A stretch of 64,000 nt of DNA from Frigoribacterium sp. SL97 (GTDB taxonomy: Bacteria > Actinomycetota > Actinomycetes > Actinomycetales > Microbacteriaceae), in the NCBI RefSeq assembly GCF_026625765.1, contig NZ_CP113062.1, forward strand, positions 930,001 to 994,000. Reading direction: 5' to 3'. The position numbers were made by a program, and so were the translations under genes. The first letter of the stretch is position 1, and every line of letters begins with the position of its first letter. The notes beneath the pieces are model-generated. The model was not told the origin of the DNA. It did no database searches and saw nothing but the letters and a program-made list of their open reading frames with translations. Below are positions 16,753-26,410 of this stretch, in pieces.

Positions 16753-17433
16753 ATGACCCACATCTTGATCGTCGAGGACGAAGAGTCCCTCAGCGAGCCG
16801 CTCGCCTACATCCTGCAGCGCGAGGGCTACCAGGTGAGCGTGGCCGAGGACGGCCCGGCCGCCGTCGCGGCGTTCGACAAGACCGGTGCCGACCTCGTGC
16901 TGCTCGACCTCATGCTCCCGGGCATCCCGGGCACCGAGGTCTGCCGCGTGATCCGCACCAGGTCCCAGGTGCCGATCGTCATGCTCACCGCCAAGGACAG
17001 CGAGGTGGACATCGTGGTCGGCCTCGAGCTGGGTGCCGACGACTACGTCACGAAGCCGTACTCGACGCGGGAGCTGCTCGCCCGCATCCGGGCCGTGCTG
17101 CGCCGCCGCGTCGACCCCGACGACCTGTCCGACTCGATGCTCGAGGCAGGCGACATCCGCATGGACGTCGAGCGTCACGTGGTGACGGTCCGCGGGGACG
17201 ACGTCGCCATGCCCCTCAAGGAGTTCGAGCTGCTCGAACTGCTCATGCGCAACGCCGGCCGGGTGCTCACCCGCGGTCAGCTGATCGACCGGGTCTGGGG
17301 TTCGGACTACTTCGGCGACACCAAGACGCTCGACGTGCACATCAAGCGCATCCGCTCGAAGATCGAGGCCGTGCCGTCCGAGCCGAAGGCGCTCGTCACG
17401 GTGCGCGGTCTCGGCTACCGCATCGAGGCCTGA
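16753..17433 (+). CDS. regX3: Phosphate response regulator RegX3
   Basis: RegX3 is an OmpR/PhoB-family regulator that binds PHO boxes. The 226-residue protein has an acidic pocket (VEDEES), phospho-acceptor Asp52 in LLDLMLPG, the conserved Thr in MLTAKDSE and Lys in YVTKPYS. The winged-helix domain contains MPLKEFELLELLMRNAG, DRVWGSDYFGDTKTLDVHIK and VRGLGYRIEA. It follows senX3 by 13 bases in an operon. Likely targets in the window are the PHO boxes at 1960-1988 and 15445-15473. Confidence 0.95.
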   Translation: MTHILIVEDEESLSEPLAYILQREGYQVSVAEDGPAAVAAFDKTGADLVLLDLMLPGIPGTEVCRVIRTRSQVPIVMLTAKDSEVDIVVGLELGADDYVTKPYSTRELLARIRAVLRRRVDPDDLSDSMLEAGDIRMDVERHVVTVRGDDVAMPLKEFELLELLMRNAGRVLTRGQLIDRVWGSDYFGDTKTLDVHIKRIRSKIEAVPSEPKALVTVRGLGYRIEA

Positions 17434-17480
17434 TCCCGAGGGCGGGCCGTCGGCCCGTCCCCACCGCGCCGACGGCCCCG

Positions 17481-17491
17481 AGGAGGCGCGG
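17481..17491 (+). repeat. Dispersed motif AGGAGGCGCGG after regX3
   Basis: This is an exact copy in the intergenic stretch, 47 bases past the regX3 stop and just before the hairpin at 17505-17544. Confidence 0.85.
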
Positions 17492-17504
17492 TGTACGGAG
17501 TACG

Positions 17505-17544
17505 CGAGAGGCCCGGCACCGCACTCGGCGGGCCGGGCCTCTCG
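17505..17544. terminator. Hairpin between convergent regX3 and lpqE
   Basis: Perfect 13-base arms (17505-17517, 17532-17544) enclose a 14-base loop between two convergent genes, so it can terminate both. It is GC-rich, without a T-tract. Confidence 0.7.
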
Positions 17545-17562
17545 GCTGACGTGGCGGAGACG

Positions 17563-18159
17563 CTACGGCGTCGGCGACGAGGAGGGTGCTTGCTGGGTCG
17601 CCTCGGGCAACGGCGTCGACGACGGCGTGGCCTCGCCGGACGGCGTGGGCGAGGGCAGCAGGGTGGCGTACTCGCCCAGCGCGCCCGTGAGGACGGGTAC
17701 GACGAACGACTTGCCGGTCTCGGTGCCGTACTGGACGAAGATCGTCACGAGGGCACCCGGGTCGGAGTCGAGGGACTCCATGAGGAACTGGTCCTGACCG
17801 GGCTCGGTGCCCAACGAGACCTGCGACGAGCCGTCGACGTCGACGGTCTGGGTCTTCTTGCCGTCGGTCGTGGGGTACTCGAACGAGACCTCGGCGGCTT
17901 CGTCGCTCGTGTTGAGCACGACCATGCTGAGGCTGGCGGTGCCGCCGTCGCCCTCGCTCGCGGTGAGGGCGATCGCGTTGCGCACCTGGATGGCGCCCAC
18001 GTTGACGCTCGTGCCGTCGCTCGCGTCGTACTGCTTGGTGGTGGCCTGGGGGCTGATGAAGTTGCAGCCGGCGGCGGTCAGGACGACCACGGCACCGACG
18101 GCGGCGGCCGAGACGAGCCGCGTCGTCAAGCCACGCGACTTCAGGGTTGGGGCTCGCAC
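17563..18159 (-). CDS. lpqE: LpqE-like secreted lipoprotein
   Basis: This 198-residue lipoprotein has a basic N-terminus, a hydrophobic helix and lipobox TAAGC (Cys32). The mature part is beta-rich with GAIQVRNAIALTASEGDGG and ASLSMVVLNTSDEAAEVSF, a pattern like the PCuAC/DUF461 copper-chaperone fold, though the Met/His copper ligands are not evident. It ends in a Pro/Ser/Thr-rich tail. In mycobacteria lpqE sits divergent from carD, exactly as here, so the name rests on both fold and context. The start is GTG 18157-18159, with GGAGG upstream. Confidence 0.78.
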   Translation of the reverse strand: MRAPTLKSRGLTTRLVSAAAVGAVVVLTAAGCNFISPQATTKQYDASDGTSVNVGAIQVRNAIALTASEGDGGTASLSMVVLNTSDEAAEVSFEYPTTDGKKTQTVDVDGSSQVSLGTEPGQDQFLMESLDSDPGALVTIFVQYGTETGKSFVVPVLTGALGEYATLLPSPTPSGEATPSSTPLPEATQQAPSSSPTP

Positions 18160-18232
18160 AGGTGTCCTCCAGGATCAGCGTCACGACAAACGTACGTCGG
18201 CCAGCTTATCCGCGCCCGCAGGGGTCGGTTCC

Positions 18233-18251
18233 TTAGGGCAGCCTTACCAAC
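18233..18251. promoter_or_regulatory. Possible DtxR/IdeR iron box upstream of carD
   Basis: The 19-base stretch starting TTAGGGCAGCCTTACC matches the actinobacterial iron-box consensus TWAGGTWAGSCTWACCTWA at 15 of 19 positions. It lies 45 bases before the carD start, next to a TATGGT candidate -10 element (18259-18264). This is suggestive only; iron control of carD would be unusual. Confidence 0.3.
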
Positions 18252-18295
18252 GACGGCTTATGGTATCCTGGGTGTCGCAGAATGGAGCCTGATTC

Positions 18296-18778
18296 ATGCA
18301 GTTCGAGGTCGGCGAGACCGTTGTATACCCGCATCACGGGGCAGCGACAATCTCAGAAGTCAAGAAGCGGATCATCAAGGGCGAAGAGAAGCTGTACCTC
18401 AAGCTTCGCGTCACCCAGGGTGATCTGACCATCGAAGTACCCGCAGACAACGTCGACCTGGTCGGCGTGCGAGACGTCATCGGCAAAGAAGGGCTGGACC
18501 GCGTCTTCGACGTGCTCCGCGCCCCCTTCACCGAAGAGCCGACCAACTGGTCGCGCCGCTACAAGGCGAACCTCGAGAAGCTCGCCAGCGGTGACGTCAT
18601 TAAGGTGTCCGAGGTCGTCCGCGACCTCTGGCGTCGCGATCAGGACCGTGGCCTCTCGGCCGGCGAGAAGCGCATGCTCGCCAAGGCTCGTCAGATCCTG
18701 ATCAGCGAGCTCGCGCTCGCCGAGAAGACCGACGAAGAGAAGGCGTCGAGCGTCCTCGACGAGGTCCTTGCGTCCTAG
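18296..18778 (+). CDS. carD: RNA polymerase-binding transcription regulator CarD
   Basis: CarD binds the RNA polymerase beta subunit and stabilises open complexes at rRNA and housekeeping promoters; it is essential in mycobacteria. The 160-residue protein matches throughout. The N-terminal RID (Tudor-like) domain is MQFEVGETVVYPHHGAATIS, and the C-terminal helical DNA-binding domain holds the conserved Trp in EEPTNWSRRYKANLEKLASG and RDLWRRDQDRGLSAGEKRML. The ispDF reading frame starts inside its last codons, linking transcription control with isoprenoid genes as in many Actinobacteria. Confidence 0.97.
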   Translation: MQFEVGETVVYPHHGAATISEVKKRIIKGEEKLYLKLRVTQGDLTIEVPADNVDLVGVRDVIGKEGLDRVFDVLRAPFTEEPTNWSRRYKANLEKLASGDVIKVSEVVRDLWRRDQDRGLSAGEKRMLAKARQILISELALAEKTDEEKASSVLDEVLAS

Positions 18779-20096
18779 CACTCCCGACGACCGCTCGGTC
18801 GACGACGGCGGGGTCCACACCCCGTTCGCCGCCGGTCGGGCGGTCGTCGTCGTTGCGGCCGGAAGCGGCACGCGCCTCGCGCTCGGCAAGCCGAAGGCCT
18901 TCGTCGAGGTGGCCGGGCGCAGCATCCTCGAACGCTCGCTCGACGCCGTCTTCGCCTCGGCCGTGCCGACGCAGGTCGTCGTCGTCGTGCCCGAGGCGCT
19001 CGTCGACGAGTCCCGCACCCTCGTCGACGCCCTCGCCGGCCCGGCCCGTGACTACGCCTCCGTCGTCGTCGGCGGTGCCACCCGCCAGCAATCGGTCGCG
19101 GCGGGCCTGACGGCCCTGGGGCCCGACGTCGAGACCGTGCTCGTCCACGACTGCGCCCGACCGTTCACGCCCACCGCCCAGTTCGACCTGGTCGCGACGA
19201 CCGTCGAGGCGAGCGGTGACGGCGTCGTCCCGGGGCTCCCGGTCACCGACACGATCAAACGCGTCGACTCTGACGCCGCCTTCGTCGTCGACACCGTCGA
19301 CCGCAGCGAACTCGTCGCCATGCAGACGCCGCAGGGGTTCCCGCGCGCCGCCCTCGACCACGCCTACGCGACGGCGTCCGTCGAGCACACCGACGACGCG
19401 GCGCTCTTCGCCGCCGCCGGTCACCGCGTCCGCGTCGTGGCGGGCGACCCCGTGGCCTTCAAGATCACCACCCCGTGGGACCTGCGCCGGGCCGAGACGA
19501 TCGTCGCCGAGACCGAGGCGACCCGGCCGGGTCCCGAGGCGAGCGGTGGACCGGCCCCGCGCCTCCTGACCGGGGTCGGCACCGACGTCCACGCGTTCGA
19601 CGCGGCCCAGCCGATGCACCTCGGGCTGCTGCACTTCCCGGGCGAGGCGGGCCTCGCGGGCCACAGCGACGGCGACGCGGTCGCCCACGCGATCGTCGAC
19701 GCCCTGCTCTCGGCCGCGGGCCTCGGCGACATCGGGTCGAGTTTCGGCACCGACGACCCCCGGTTCGCCGGGGCGTCCGGCGACGTCTTCCTCACGGCGA
19801 CCCTCGAGCTGCTCGCGGCGGCGGGGGCCGCTCCGGTCAACGTCGCCGTCCAGGTCGTCGGCAACCGGCCCCGGCTGTCCTCCCGCCGCGTCGAGATGCA
19901 GGCGGGGCTGACGCGCGTGGTCGGCGCCCCGGTGAGCGTGTCGGCCACGACGACCGACGGGCTCGGCTTCACCGGTCGGGGCGAGGGCGTGGCCGTGATC
20001 GCGACGGCACTCGTCACGCACGACGGATCGTCCACGCGCCACGGGGCGTCCCCGGGCGACGCGACCGAAGCCGCGTCAAATAGGCTGATCACGTGA
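18768..20096 (+). CDS. ispDF: Bifunctional IspD/IspF (MEP pathway)
   Basis: This fused enzyme catalyses two steps of non-mevalonate isoprenoid synthesis: CDP-ME formation (IspD) and cyclisation to MEcPP (IspF). Residues about 20-245 are IspD, with the nucleotide loop VVVAAGSGTRLALGKPKAF, VLVHDCARPF and PVTDTIK. Residues about 265-425 are IspF, with the metal ligands in GVGTDVHAF and LAGHSDGDAVAHAI, then GDIGSSFGTDDPRF and ATTTDGLGFTGRGEG. The TTG start at 18768 overlaps carD by 11 bases. The 4-base overlap with cysS (GTGA) couples the next gene. A motif copy (19557) lies in the interdomain linker. Confidence 0.95.
   Translation: MRPSTPDDRSVDDGGVHTPFAAGRAVVVVAAGSGTRLALGKPKAFVEVAGRSILERSLDAVFASAVPTQVVVVVPEALVDESRTLVDALAGPARDYASVVVGGATRQQSVAAGLTALGPDVETVLVHDCARPFTPTAQFDLVATTVEASGDGVVPGLPVTDTIKRVDSDAAFVVDTVDRSELVAMQTPQGFPRAALDHAYATASVEHTDDAALFAAAGHRVRVVAGDPVAFKITTPWDLRRAETIVAETEATRPGPEASGGPAPRLLTGVGTDVHAFDAAQPMHLGLLHFPGEAGLAGHSDGDAVAHAIVDALLSAAGLGDIGSSFGTDDPRFAGASGDVFLTATLELLAAAGAAPVNVAVQVVGNRPRLSSRRVEMQAGLTRVVGAPVSVSATTTDGLGFTGRGEGVAVIATALVTHDGSSTRHGASPGDATEAASNRLIT
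19557..19567 (-). repeat. Dispersed motif in the IspD-IspF linker
   Basis: This is an exact copy; the plus strand reads CCGCGCCTCCT. It encodes Pro-Arg-Leu-Leu at the junction between the two enzyme domains. Confidence 0.85.
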
Positions 20097-21511
20097 CCAT
20101 CAGGCTCTACGACTCCCGTCAGCAGACGCTCGTCGACTTCGTCCCGCTCGTGCCCGGCCAGGTCGGGCTGTACGTCTGCGGACCCACCGTCCAGTCGTCG
20201 CCCCACATCGGGCACCTGCGCTCGGCTCTGGTCTACGACCTCTGGCGTCGCTGGTTCACCTACCGTGGCCTCGACGTCACCCTCGTGCGCAACGTCACCG
20301 ACATCGACGACAAGATCCTCGCGCTGGCCGCCGACACGACCGAAGAATGGTGGGCGCGCGCCTACCGCTACGAACTCGAGTTCACCGCCGGCTACCAGGC
20401 GCTCGGCATCCTGCCGCCGACCTACGAGCCCCGGGCGACCGCCAGCGTCAGCGAGATGCAGCAGATCATCACGACGCTGCTCGAGAAGGGGCACGCCTAC
20501 GTCGCCCCGGACGGCTCGGGCGACGTCTACTTCGACACCGCCGCCTGGCCGACGTACGGTGCCCTGACCAACCAGTCGATCGACGACATGGCACCCGCGG
20601 CCGACGCCGACCCGCGGGGCAAGCGCGACTCCCGCGACTTCGCCCTCTGGAAGGGCCACAAGGCCGACGAGCCCGAGTCCGCCTCGTGGGCCTCGCCCTG
20701 GGGTGAAGGGCGACCCGGCTGGCACATCGAGTGCTCGGCGATGTCGGCCCGCTACCTCGGCGAGGCGTTCGACATCCACGGCGGCGGGCTCGACCTGCGG
20801 TTCCCGCACCACGAGAACGAGCTGGCGCAGTCGACCGCGGCCGGCATGGGCTTCGCCTCGTACTGGATGCACAACGGCCTCGTCGCCGTCGAGGGCCAGA
20901 AGATGTCGAAGTCCCTCGGCAACTCCATCTTCGCCGCCGACTTCCTGGCGCAGGCCCGTCCCGTCGTCGTCCGCTACTTCTTCAGCGCCGCGCACTACCG
21001 GTCGACCATCGACTACCACGAGGGCGCGCTGCTCGAGGCCGAGGCAGCCCTCGACCGCGTCGAGACGTTCCTCGAACGGGCTCAGCGTCGCCTCGCCGAC
21101 ACGCGCTTCGCCGGGGTCGGTGCCCGCGTCGTGCCCGACGAGTTCGGCGAGGCGATGGACGACGACCTCAACGTCCCCCAGGCCGTGGCCGTGCTGCACG
21201 ACACGGTGCGCGCCGGCAACGTGGCCCTCGACGACGGCGACCTCGACACCGCCGCGCGCTCCTGGCAGCACGTGGCCGCCATGGTGGCCGTGCTCGGCAT
21301 CGACCCGACGGCGCCCGAGTGGCGCGCCGGTGACGAGGTCGACGCGCACCGCGCGCTCGGCACGCTCGTCGACGTACTCTTGGCCGAACGCCAGCAAGCC
21401 CGGGCCGATCGCGACTTCTCGCGGGCCGACGAGATCAGAGGCGTCCTGACGGGCGCCGGCATCACCATCGAAGACACCCCCAGCGGGTCGCATTGGAGCC
21501 TCGAACAGTGA
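20093..21511 (+). CDS. cysS: Cysteinyl-tRNA synthetase
   Basis: CysS charges tRNA-Cys. The 472-residue length is typical. The HIGH motif is HIGH at residues 38-41 after the zinc-ligand Cys29 (YVCGPT), and KMSKS is at about 270-274. Zinc ligands continue in WHIECSAMSARYLG and GGGLDLRFPHHENELAQS. The start is GTG (20093), overlapping the ispDF stop. It lies in the carD-ispDF-cysS-rlmB series conserved across Actinobacteria. Confidence 0.97.
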   Translation: MTIRLYDSRQQTLVDFVPLVPGQVGLYVCGPTVQSSPHIGHLRSALVYDLWRRWFTYRGLDVTLVRNVTDIDDKILALAADTTEEWWARAYRYELEFTAGYQALGILPPTYEPRATASVSEMQQIITTLLEKGHAYVAPDGSGDVYFDTAAWPTYGALTNQSIDDMAPAADADPRGKRDSRDFALWKGHKADEPESASWASPWGEGRPGWHIECSAMSARYLGEAFDIHGGGLDLRFPHHENELAQSTAAGMGFASYWMHNGLVAVEGQKMSKSLGNSIFAADFLAQARPVVVRYFFSAAHYRSTIDYHEGALLEAEAALDRVETFLERAQRRLADTRFAGVGARVVPDEFGEAMDDDLNVPQAVAVLHDTVRAGNVALDDGDLDTAARSWQHVAAMVAVLGIDPTAPEWRAGDEVDAHRALGTLVDVLLAERQQARADRDFSRADEIRGVLTGAGITIEDTPSGSHWSLEQ

Positions 21512-22554
21512 AGAACACCAGCGGAGCACGCAAGGGCCGTCCCGGCAGCAGTGCCGTGCGTCAGGGCAGCAAGGGCAAGCAGGTCGGCAGCGGCGGCCAG
21601 GGGCGCCAGGCGCTCGAGGGCAAGAAGCCCACCCCCGCGGCGGAGGACCGCCCGTACCACCCCGCGGGCAAGGCCAAGGCGGCGCGCGAGCGACTCGAGG
21701 CGGCCCGTGGTCGTGGCGGAGCCGGTCCCCGTGCCGGGTCGCCGATCGCCGGTCGAGGCGGACCGGACGCCCCCCGTCGTCGCCCCAAGTCGGCCGACGA
21801 CCACGAGATGGTGACCGGTCGCAACTCCGTCGTCGAGGCCCTGCGGACGCGCATCCCCGCCACGACGCTCTACATCGCGGCCCGCATCGAGATGGACGAG
21901 CGCACGAAAGAGATCCTGCAGCTCGCCACCCGCCGCGGCCTACCGATCCTCGAGGTCATGCGCCCCGAGCTCGACCGCATCACCGGGCACGACTCCGTGC
22001 ACCAGGGCGTCGCGCTCAAGGTGCCGCCGTACGAGTACGCGCACCCCGTCGACATGCTCGAGGCCGCGGTCAAGCGCCAGCAGAAGCCGCTCTTCGTCGC
22101 GCTCGACGGCATCACCGACCCGCGCAACCTCGGAGCGATCATCCGCTCGGTGGCCGCGTTCGGCGGGCAGGGCGTCATCGTCCCGCAGCGTCGTTCGGTC
22201 GGCCTGACGGCGTCGGCCTGGAAGACCTCGGCCGGTGCGGCCGCGCGCATCCCCGTCGCGATGGCGTCGAACCTGACCCAGACCCTCAAGTCGTTCAAGG
22301 AGCAGGGCGTGTTCGTCGTGGGCCTCGACGGTGACGGCGACGTCATGCTGCCGGGGCTGGAGCTCGCCGACCGCCCGATCGTGGTCGTCGTCGGCAGCGA
22401 GGGCAAGGGCCTGTCGCGCATCGTCGCCGAGACCTGCGACGCGATCGTGTCGGTGCCGATCACGGGTGCCGTCGAATCGTTGAACGCCGGCATCGCGGCC
22501 TCGGTCACGTTGTACGAGATCTCGAAGCTCCGCGCCGAGCGCAAGAAGAAGTAG
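21508..22554 (+). CDS. rlmB: 23S rRNA (guanosine-2'-O-)-methyltransferase RlmB, TrmH family
   Basis: RlmB methylates the 2'-hydroxyl of a 23S rRNA guanosine. The start GTG 21508 overlaps the cysS stop as GTGA and is preferred to the ATG 15 bases upstream, which lies wholly inside cysS. Residues 1-95 form a basic, disordered extension rich in Lys, Arg and Gly. The SpoU substrate-binding domain starts MVTGRNSVVEALR, and the catalytic knot has motif 1 NLGAIIRSVAAFG, motif 2 VVGSEGKGLS and motif 3 VPITGAVESLNAGIAASV. Total is 348 residues. Transcription probably ends at the inverted motif pair 22584-22622. Confidence 0.93.
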   Translation: MKNTSGARKGRPGSSAVRQGSKGKQVGSGGQGRQALEGKKPTPAAEDRPYHPAGKAKAARERLEAARGRGGAGPRAGSPIAGRGGPDAPRRRPKSADDHEMVTGRNSVVEALRTRIPATTLYIAARIEMDERTKEILQLATRRGLPILEVMRPELDRITGHDSVHQGVALKVPPYEYAHPVDMLEAAVKRQQKPLFVALDGITDPRNLGAIIRSVAAFGGQGVIVPQRRSVGLTASAWKTSAGAAARIPVAMASNLTQTLKSFKEQGVFVVGLDGDGDVMLPGLELADRPIVVVVGSEGKGLSRIVAETCDAIVSVPITGAVESLNAGIAASVTLYEISKLRAERKKK

Positions 22555-22583
22555 CGCAGGCGCCCGCGAGACGCGGGGCCTCG

Positions 22584-22622
22584 AGGAGGCGCGGGTCGGC
22601 TGGTCGCCGGCCCGCGCCTCCT
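22584..22622. terminator. Inverted pair of the dispersed motif between convergent rlmB and DUF4032 gene
   Basis: AGGAGGCGCGGGTC (22584-22597) and its reverse complement form (22611-22622) make 17-base arms with a single G-U pair and a 5-base loop. The pair lies 30 bases past rlmB and 7 bases past the DUF4032 stop, so it can terminate both convergent genes. Confidence 0.82.
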
Positions 22623-22628
22623 GCGTTC

Positions 22629-23930
22629 TCAGACCTTGCTGCGCCAGTCCTCGTCGGCGTCGGCCTCGTCGGCCTCGAGCTGGGCGGCCTCGGGCAGCGT
22701 GAGGGACTCGGTCGCGGGCTCGATCACCATCTGCTCGTCGCGACGGTGGCGCAGCACGTCGTTGATGTACGAGGTGAGGGCCTCGGCGATCGGCACGTCG
22801 CGGTTCTCGGCCTGCGACTGGTACCAGCGGTGCTCGAGCAGCTGGTGGAAGACCTCGGCGGGTTCGAGCCGTCCGCGCAGGTCGCGGGGGATCGAGCGCA
22901 CGACGGGCTCGAAGACGCGCGAGGCCCACTCGTGGGCGATCATCTCTTCGTCAGAGTCCGACTGGTCGGTGCGCATGCGGTACGCGTCGAGGTCGTTCAA
23001 CAGTCGACGGGCCTGGTTCTCTTCGACGTCGAGGCCGGTGAGTCGGAGCAGGCGGCGCGAGTGGTGCCCGGCATCCACGACCTTGGGCTGGATCTTGACC
23101 TGGCTGCCGCCCTCGGCCGTCTTGATGGCCAGTTCTTCGATGTCGAAGCCGAGGTCGTTCAGGCGCTCGACGCGGTCGTTGATGCGCCAACGCTCCGAGC
23201 TGTCGAAGGTCTCGGCCCCGGTCAGTTCGGTCCAGAGGCTGCGGTACGCGGCGACGATGCCGTTGCTCACGTCGACCGGGTCCAGGTTGTCGTCGAGGCG
23301 ACCCCCGGCCTCGAGGTCGAGCAGTTCGCCGGCGATGTTGACGCGGGCGACCTCGAGGTCGTTCTCGCGCTGCCCGTTCGAGAGGCCGCCCGGGTAGAGC
23401 TTGCCCGTCTCGGCGTCGACGAGGTACGCCGCGAACGCACCGGCGTCCCGGCGGAACAGCGTGTTCGACAACGACACGTCGCCCCAGTAGAAGCCGATGA
23501 TGTGCAGCCGGACGAGCAGGAGGGCGAGCGCGTCGACGAGGCGACGAGCCGTGTCGGGGCGCAACGTCTGCGAGTACAGCGCCCGGTAGGGGAGCGAGAA
23601 CTTCAGGTGCCGTGTGACGAGCACCGGGTTCAGGGGCGACCCGTCGGCGTCCTGGCGGTTGGTGATGACCGCGAGCGGGTCGACGCACGGGATGTCCATG
23701 CGCTGCAGCGTGCGCAGCATCTCGTACTCGCCGCGGGCCATCTCGCCCGACGTCTCCTTGATGGCGATGACGAAGCCGCTGAGGTGCGCGAACCGGACGA
23801 GGTGGCGCGAGATGCCCTTGGGCAGGGTCGCGATGGCCTCGTCGGGCCACTCCTCGAGCGGGAGGGCCCAGGGCAGGTCGAGCAGCGCCGGGTCGGCCGT
23901 GGCCGAGGTGATGTTGAGGGAGTCGGGCAT
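22629..23930 (-). CDS. DUF4032 protein with kinase-like fold
   Basis: This 433-residue cytoplasmic protein belongs to the DUF4032 family of Actinobacteria. The N-terminal two-thirds has a protein-kinase-like or lipopolysaccharide-kinase-like pattern: a Lys in VIAIKETSGEMARGEYEML (Lys-Glu pair), a catalytic-loop-like FYWGDVSLSNTLF and a metal-binding-like YLVDAETGKLYPG. The C-terminal part contains the DUF4032 region (SRRLLRLTGLDVEENQARRLL). Substrate and activity are unknown; the kinase reading is inference from these motifs. The ATG start is at 23928-23930. It is convergent with rlmB. Confidence 0.82.
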   Translation of the reverse strand: MPDSLNITSATADPALLDLPWALPLEEWPDEAIATLPKGISRHLVRFAHLSGFVIAIKETSGEMARGEYEMLRTLQRMDIPCVDPLAVITNRQDADGSPLNPVLVTRHLKFSLPYRALYSQTLRPDTARRLVDALALLLVRLHIIGFYWGDVSLSNTLFRRDAGAFAAYLVDAETGKLYPGGLSNGQRENDLEVARVNIAGELLDLEAGGRLDDNLDPVDVSNGIVAAYRSLWTELTGAETFDSSERWRINDRVERLNDLGFDIEELAIKTAEGGSQVKIQPKVVDAGHHSRRLLRLTGLDVEENQARRLLNDLDAYRMRTDQSDSDEEMIAHEWASRVFEPVVRSIPRDLRGRLEPAEVFHQLLEHRWYQSQAENRDVPIAEALTSYINDVLRHRRDEQMVIEPATESLTLPEAAQLEADEADADEDWRSKV

Positions 23931-24073
23931 GAGGGCCTCTCGTGCGGGGGAGCGCCGCCTGAGGCGAGGCGGCGGGGGAGGTTCGGGAGGCGCGGGGCCG
24001 GAACGCGGGACGGCCCGCCGGGTCGATCGGAGGAGTGCTCCGAGCGGACTCGACGGGCCGACCCGACGGGGTG

Positions 24074-25174
<1,101 letters not shown>

Positions 25175-25447
25175 GATCTTCTCCTTCACCGGCAGGTACG
25201 TGCCGGACGATCCGTTGTGAATGGACGGTGATCAACCTCAGAGGTCTGCGGTGACCACCACCGATCAGCATGCCATGAAAATCTCTCGGATCGCCACGGG
25301 AGCGCCTCTTCTCCACCCGCTCTCGCCCGCGCCTGGCGGACTTCTGCCAGGCTCGCCTCGTACCATGTTTCGTGGCCACGACTCGTGGCGACCGTCCCCA
25401 CCACCCGCTCGACGCGACCATGCGAGGCCGTCGCGCACCGGAGCCCC

Positions 25448-26410
25448 ATGACTGACCTGAATCCCGACGACTCGTCGTTGACCAAGAACCAGCGGCGCGC
25501 GGCGGCCCGCCAGAAGGCCCAGCTGGCGCGCCAGAAGCAGAAGCGGCGCCAGCGCGCGGGCAAGTGGGCGCTGCAGGGCGGTCTCGCCCTCGTGGTGATC
25601 GCGATCGTCGTCGGCGTCGTGCTGGTCATCACGAACAGCATCCGCCCGGCCGGCCCCGGCCCCGCCAACATGGCCAGCGACGGCATCAAGATCGGCCAGG
25701 GCTTCGAGGCCGTGCAGACCGGGGCCCTCGGCCCCGACGACGAGCCCACGGCGTCGGCGTCCACGGCGTCGAGCGACACGGTCGACATCGTCGTCTACCT
25801 CGACTACCTCTGCCCCATCTGCGGCGAGTTCGAGCAGGCGAACAACGACTACATCAGCGGCCTCGTCGAGTCGGGGGCGGCGACGGTCGAGTACCACCCG
25901 GTCGCCATCCTCACGAACCAGTCCCTCGGCACGAAGTACAGCAACCGGGCGGCCAACGCGGCGGCCTGCGTGGCGAACTACTCGCCGAACTCGTTCTTCG
26001 ACTTCAACACCGCGATGTTCGAGCAGCAACCCGAAGAGGGCACGCGCGGTCTCGACGACTCGCAGCTCGCCGACATCGCGACCGGCGTCGACGGGGTGAC
26101 GAAGGCGAGCGACATCACCAGGTGCATCGACGACGACGAGTTCGGTTCGTGGGTGACGGCGGCGACCCAGCGGGCCATCGACGGTCCCTTGCCGAACAGC
26201 GACCTCGACGCCCTCACGGGCACGCCGACGGTCCTCGTCAACGGGCAGAAGTACGACGGCAGCCGTCCGTTCACGGTGCAGGAGTTCCGCAGCTTCGTCG
26301 TGACGGCGGCCGGCAACAGCTACACCGAGTCGGGTACGGCCAGCCCGGCGCCGACCCCGACCGAGTCGGCTCCTGCCGAGTCGGCCCCGGCCGAGACGCC
26401 GGCCGGCTAG
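25448..26410 (+). CDS. Membrane-anchored DsbA-like thioredoxin-fold protein
   Basis: This is a likely extracytoplasmic thiol oxidoreductase. Start MTDLNPDD (ATG 25448) is preferred; the upstream in-frame ATG adds 21 unrelated residues. A basic, Gln/Arg-rich N-terminus (residues 12-40) precedes one membrane helix (41-63). The DsbA-like domain has CPIC at 122-125 in DYLCPICGEF and the cis-Pro loop TGTPTVLVNGQ. The C-terminus is a Ser/Pro/Ala/Glu-rich tail. The 320-residue architecture is like the Mycobacterium DsbA-type membrane proteins. Its stop overlaps the convergent metallophosphoesterase gene by a few bases. Confidence 0.9.
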   Translation: MTDLNPDDSSLTKNQRRAAARQKAQLARQKQKRRQRAGKWALQGGLALVVIAIVVGVVLVITNSIRPAGPGPANMASDGIKIGQGFEAVQTGALGPDDEPTASASTASSDTVDIVVYLDYLCPICGEFEQANNDYISGLVESGAATVEYHPVAILTNQSLGTKYSNRAANAAACVANYSPNSFFDFNTAMFEQQPEEGTRGLDDSQLADIATGVDGVTKASDITRCIDDDEFGSWVTAATQRAIDGPLPNSDLDALTGTPTVLVNGQKYDGSRPFTVQEFRSFVVTAAGNSYTESGTASPAPTPTESAPAESAPAETPAG

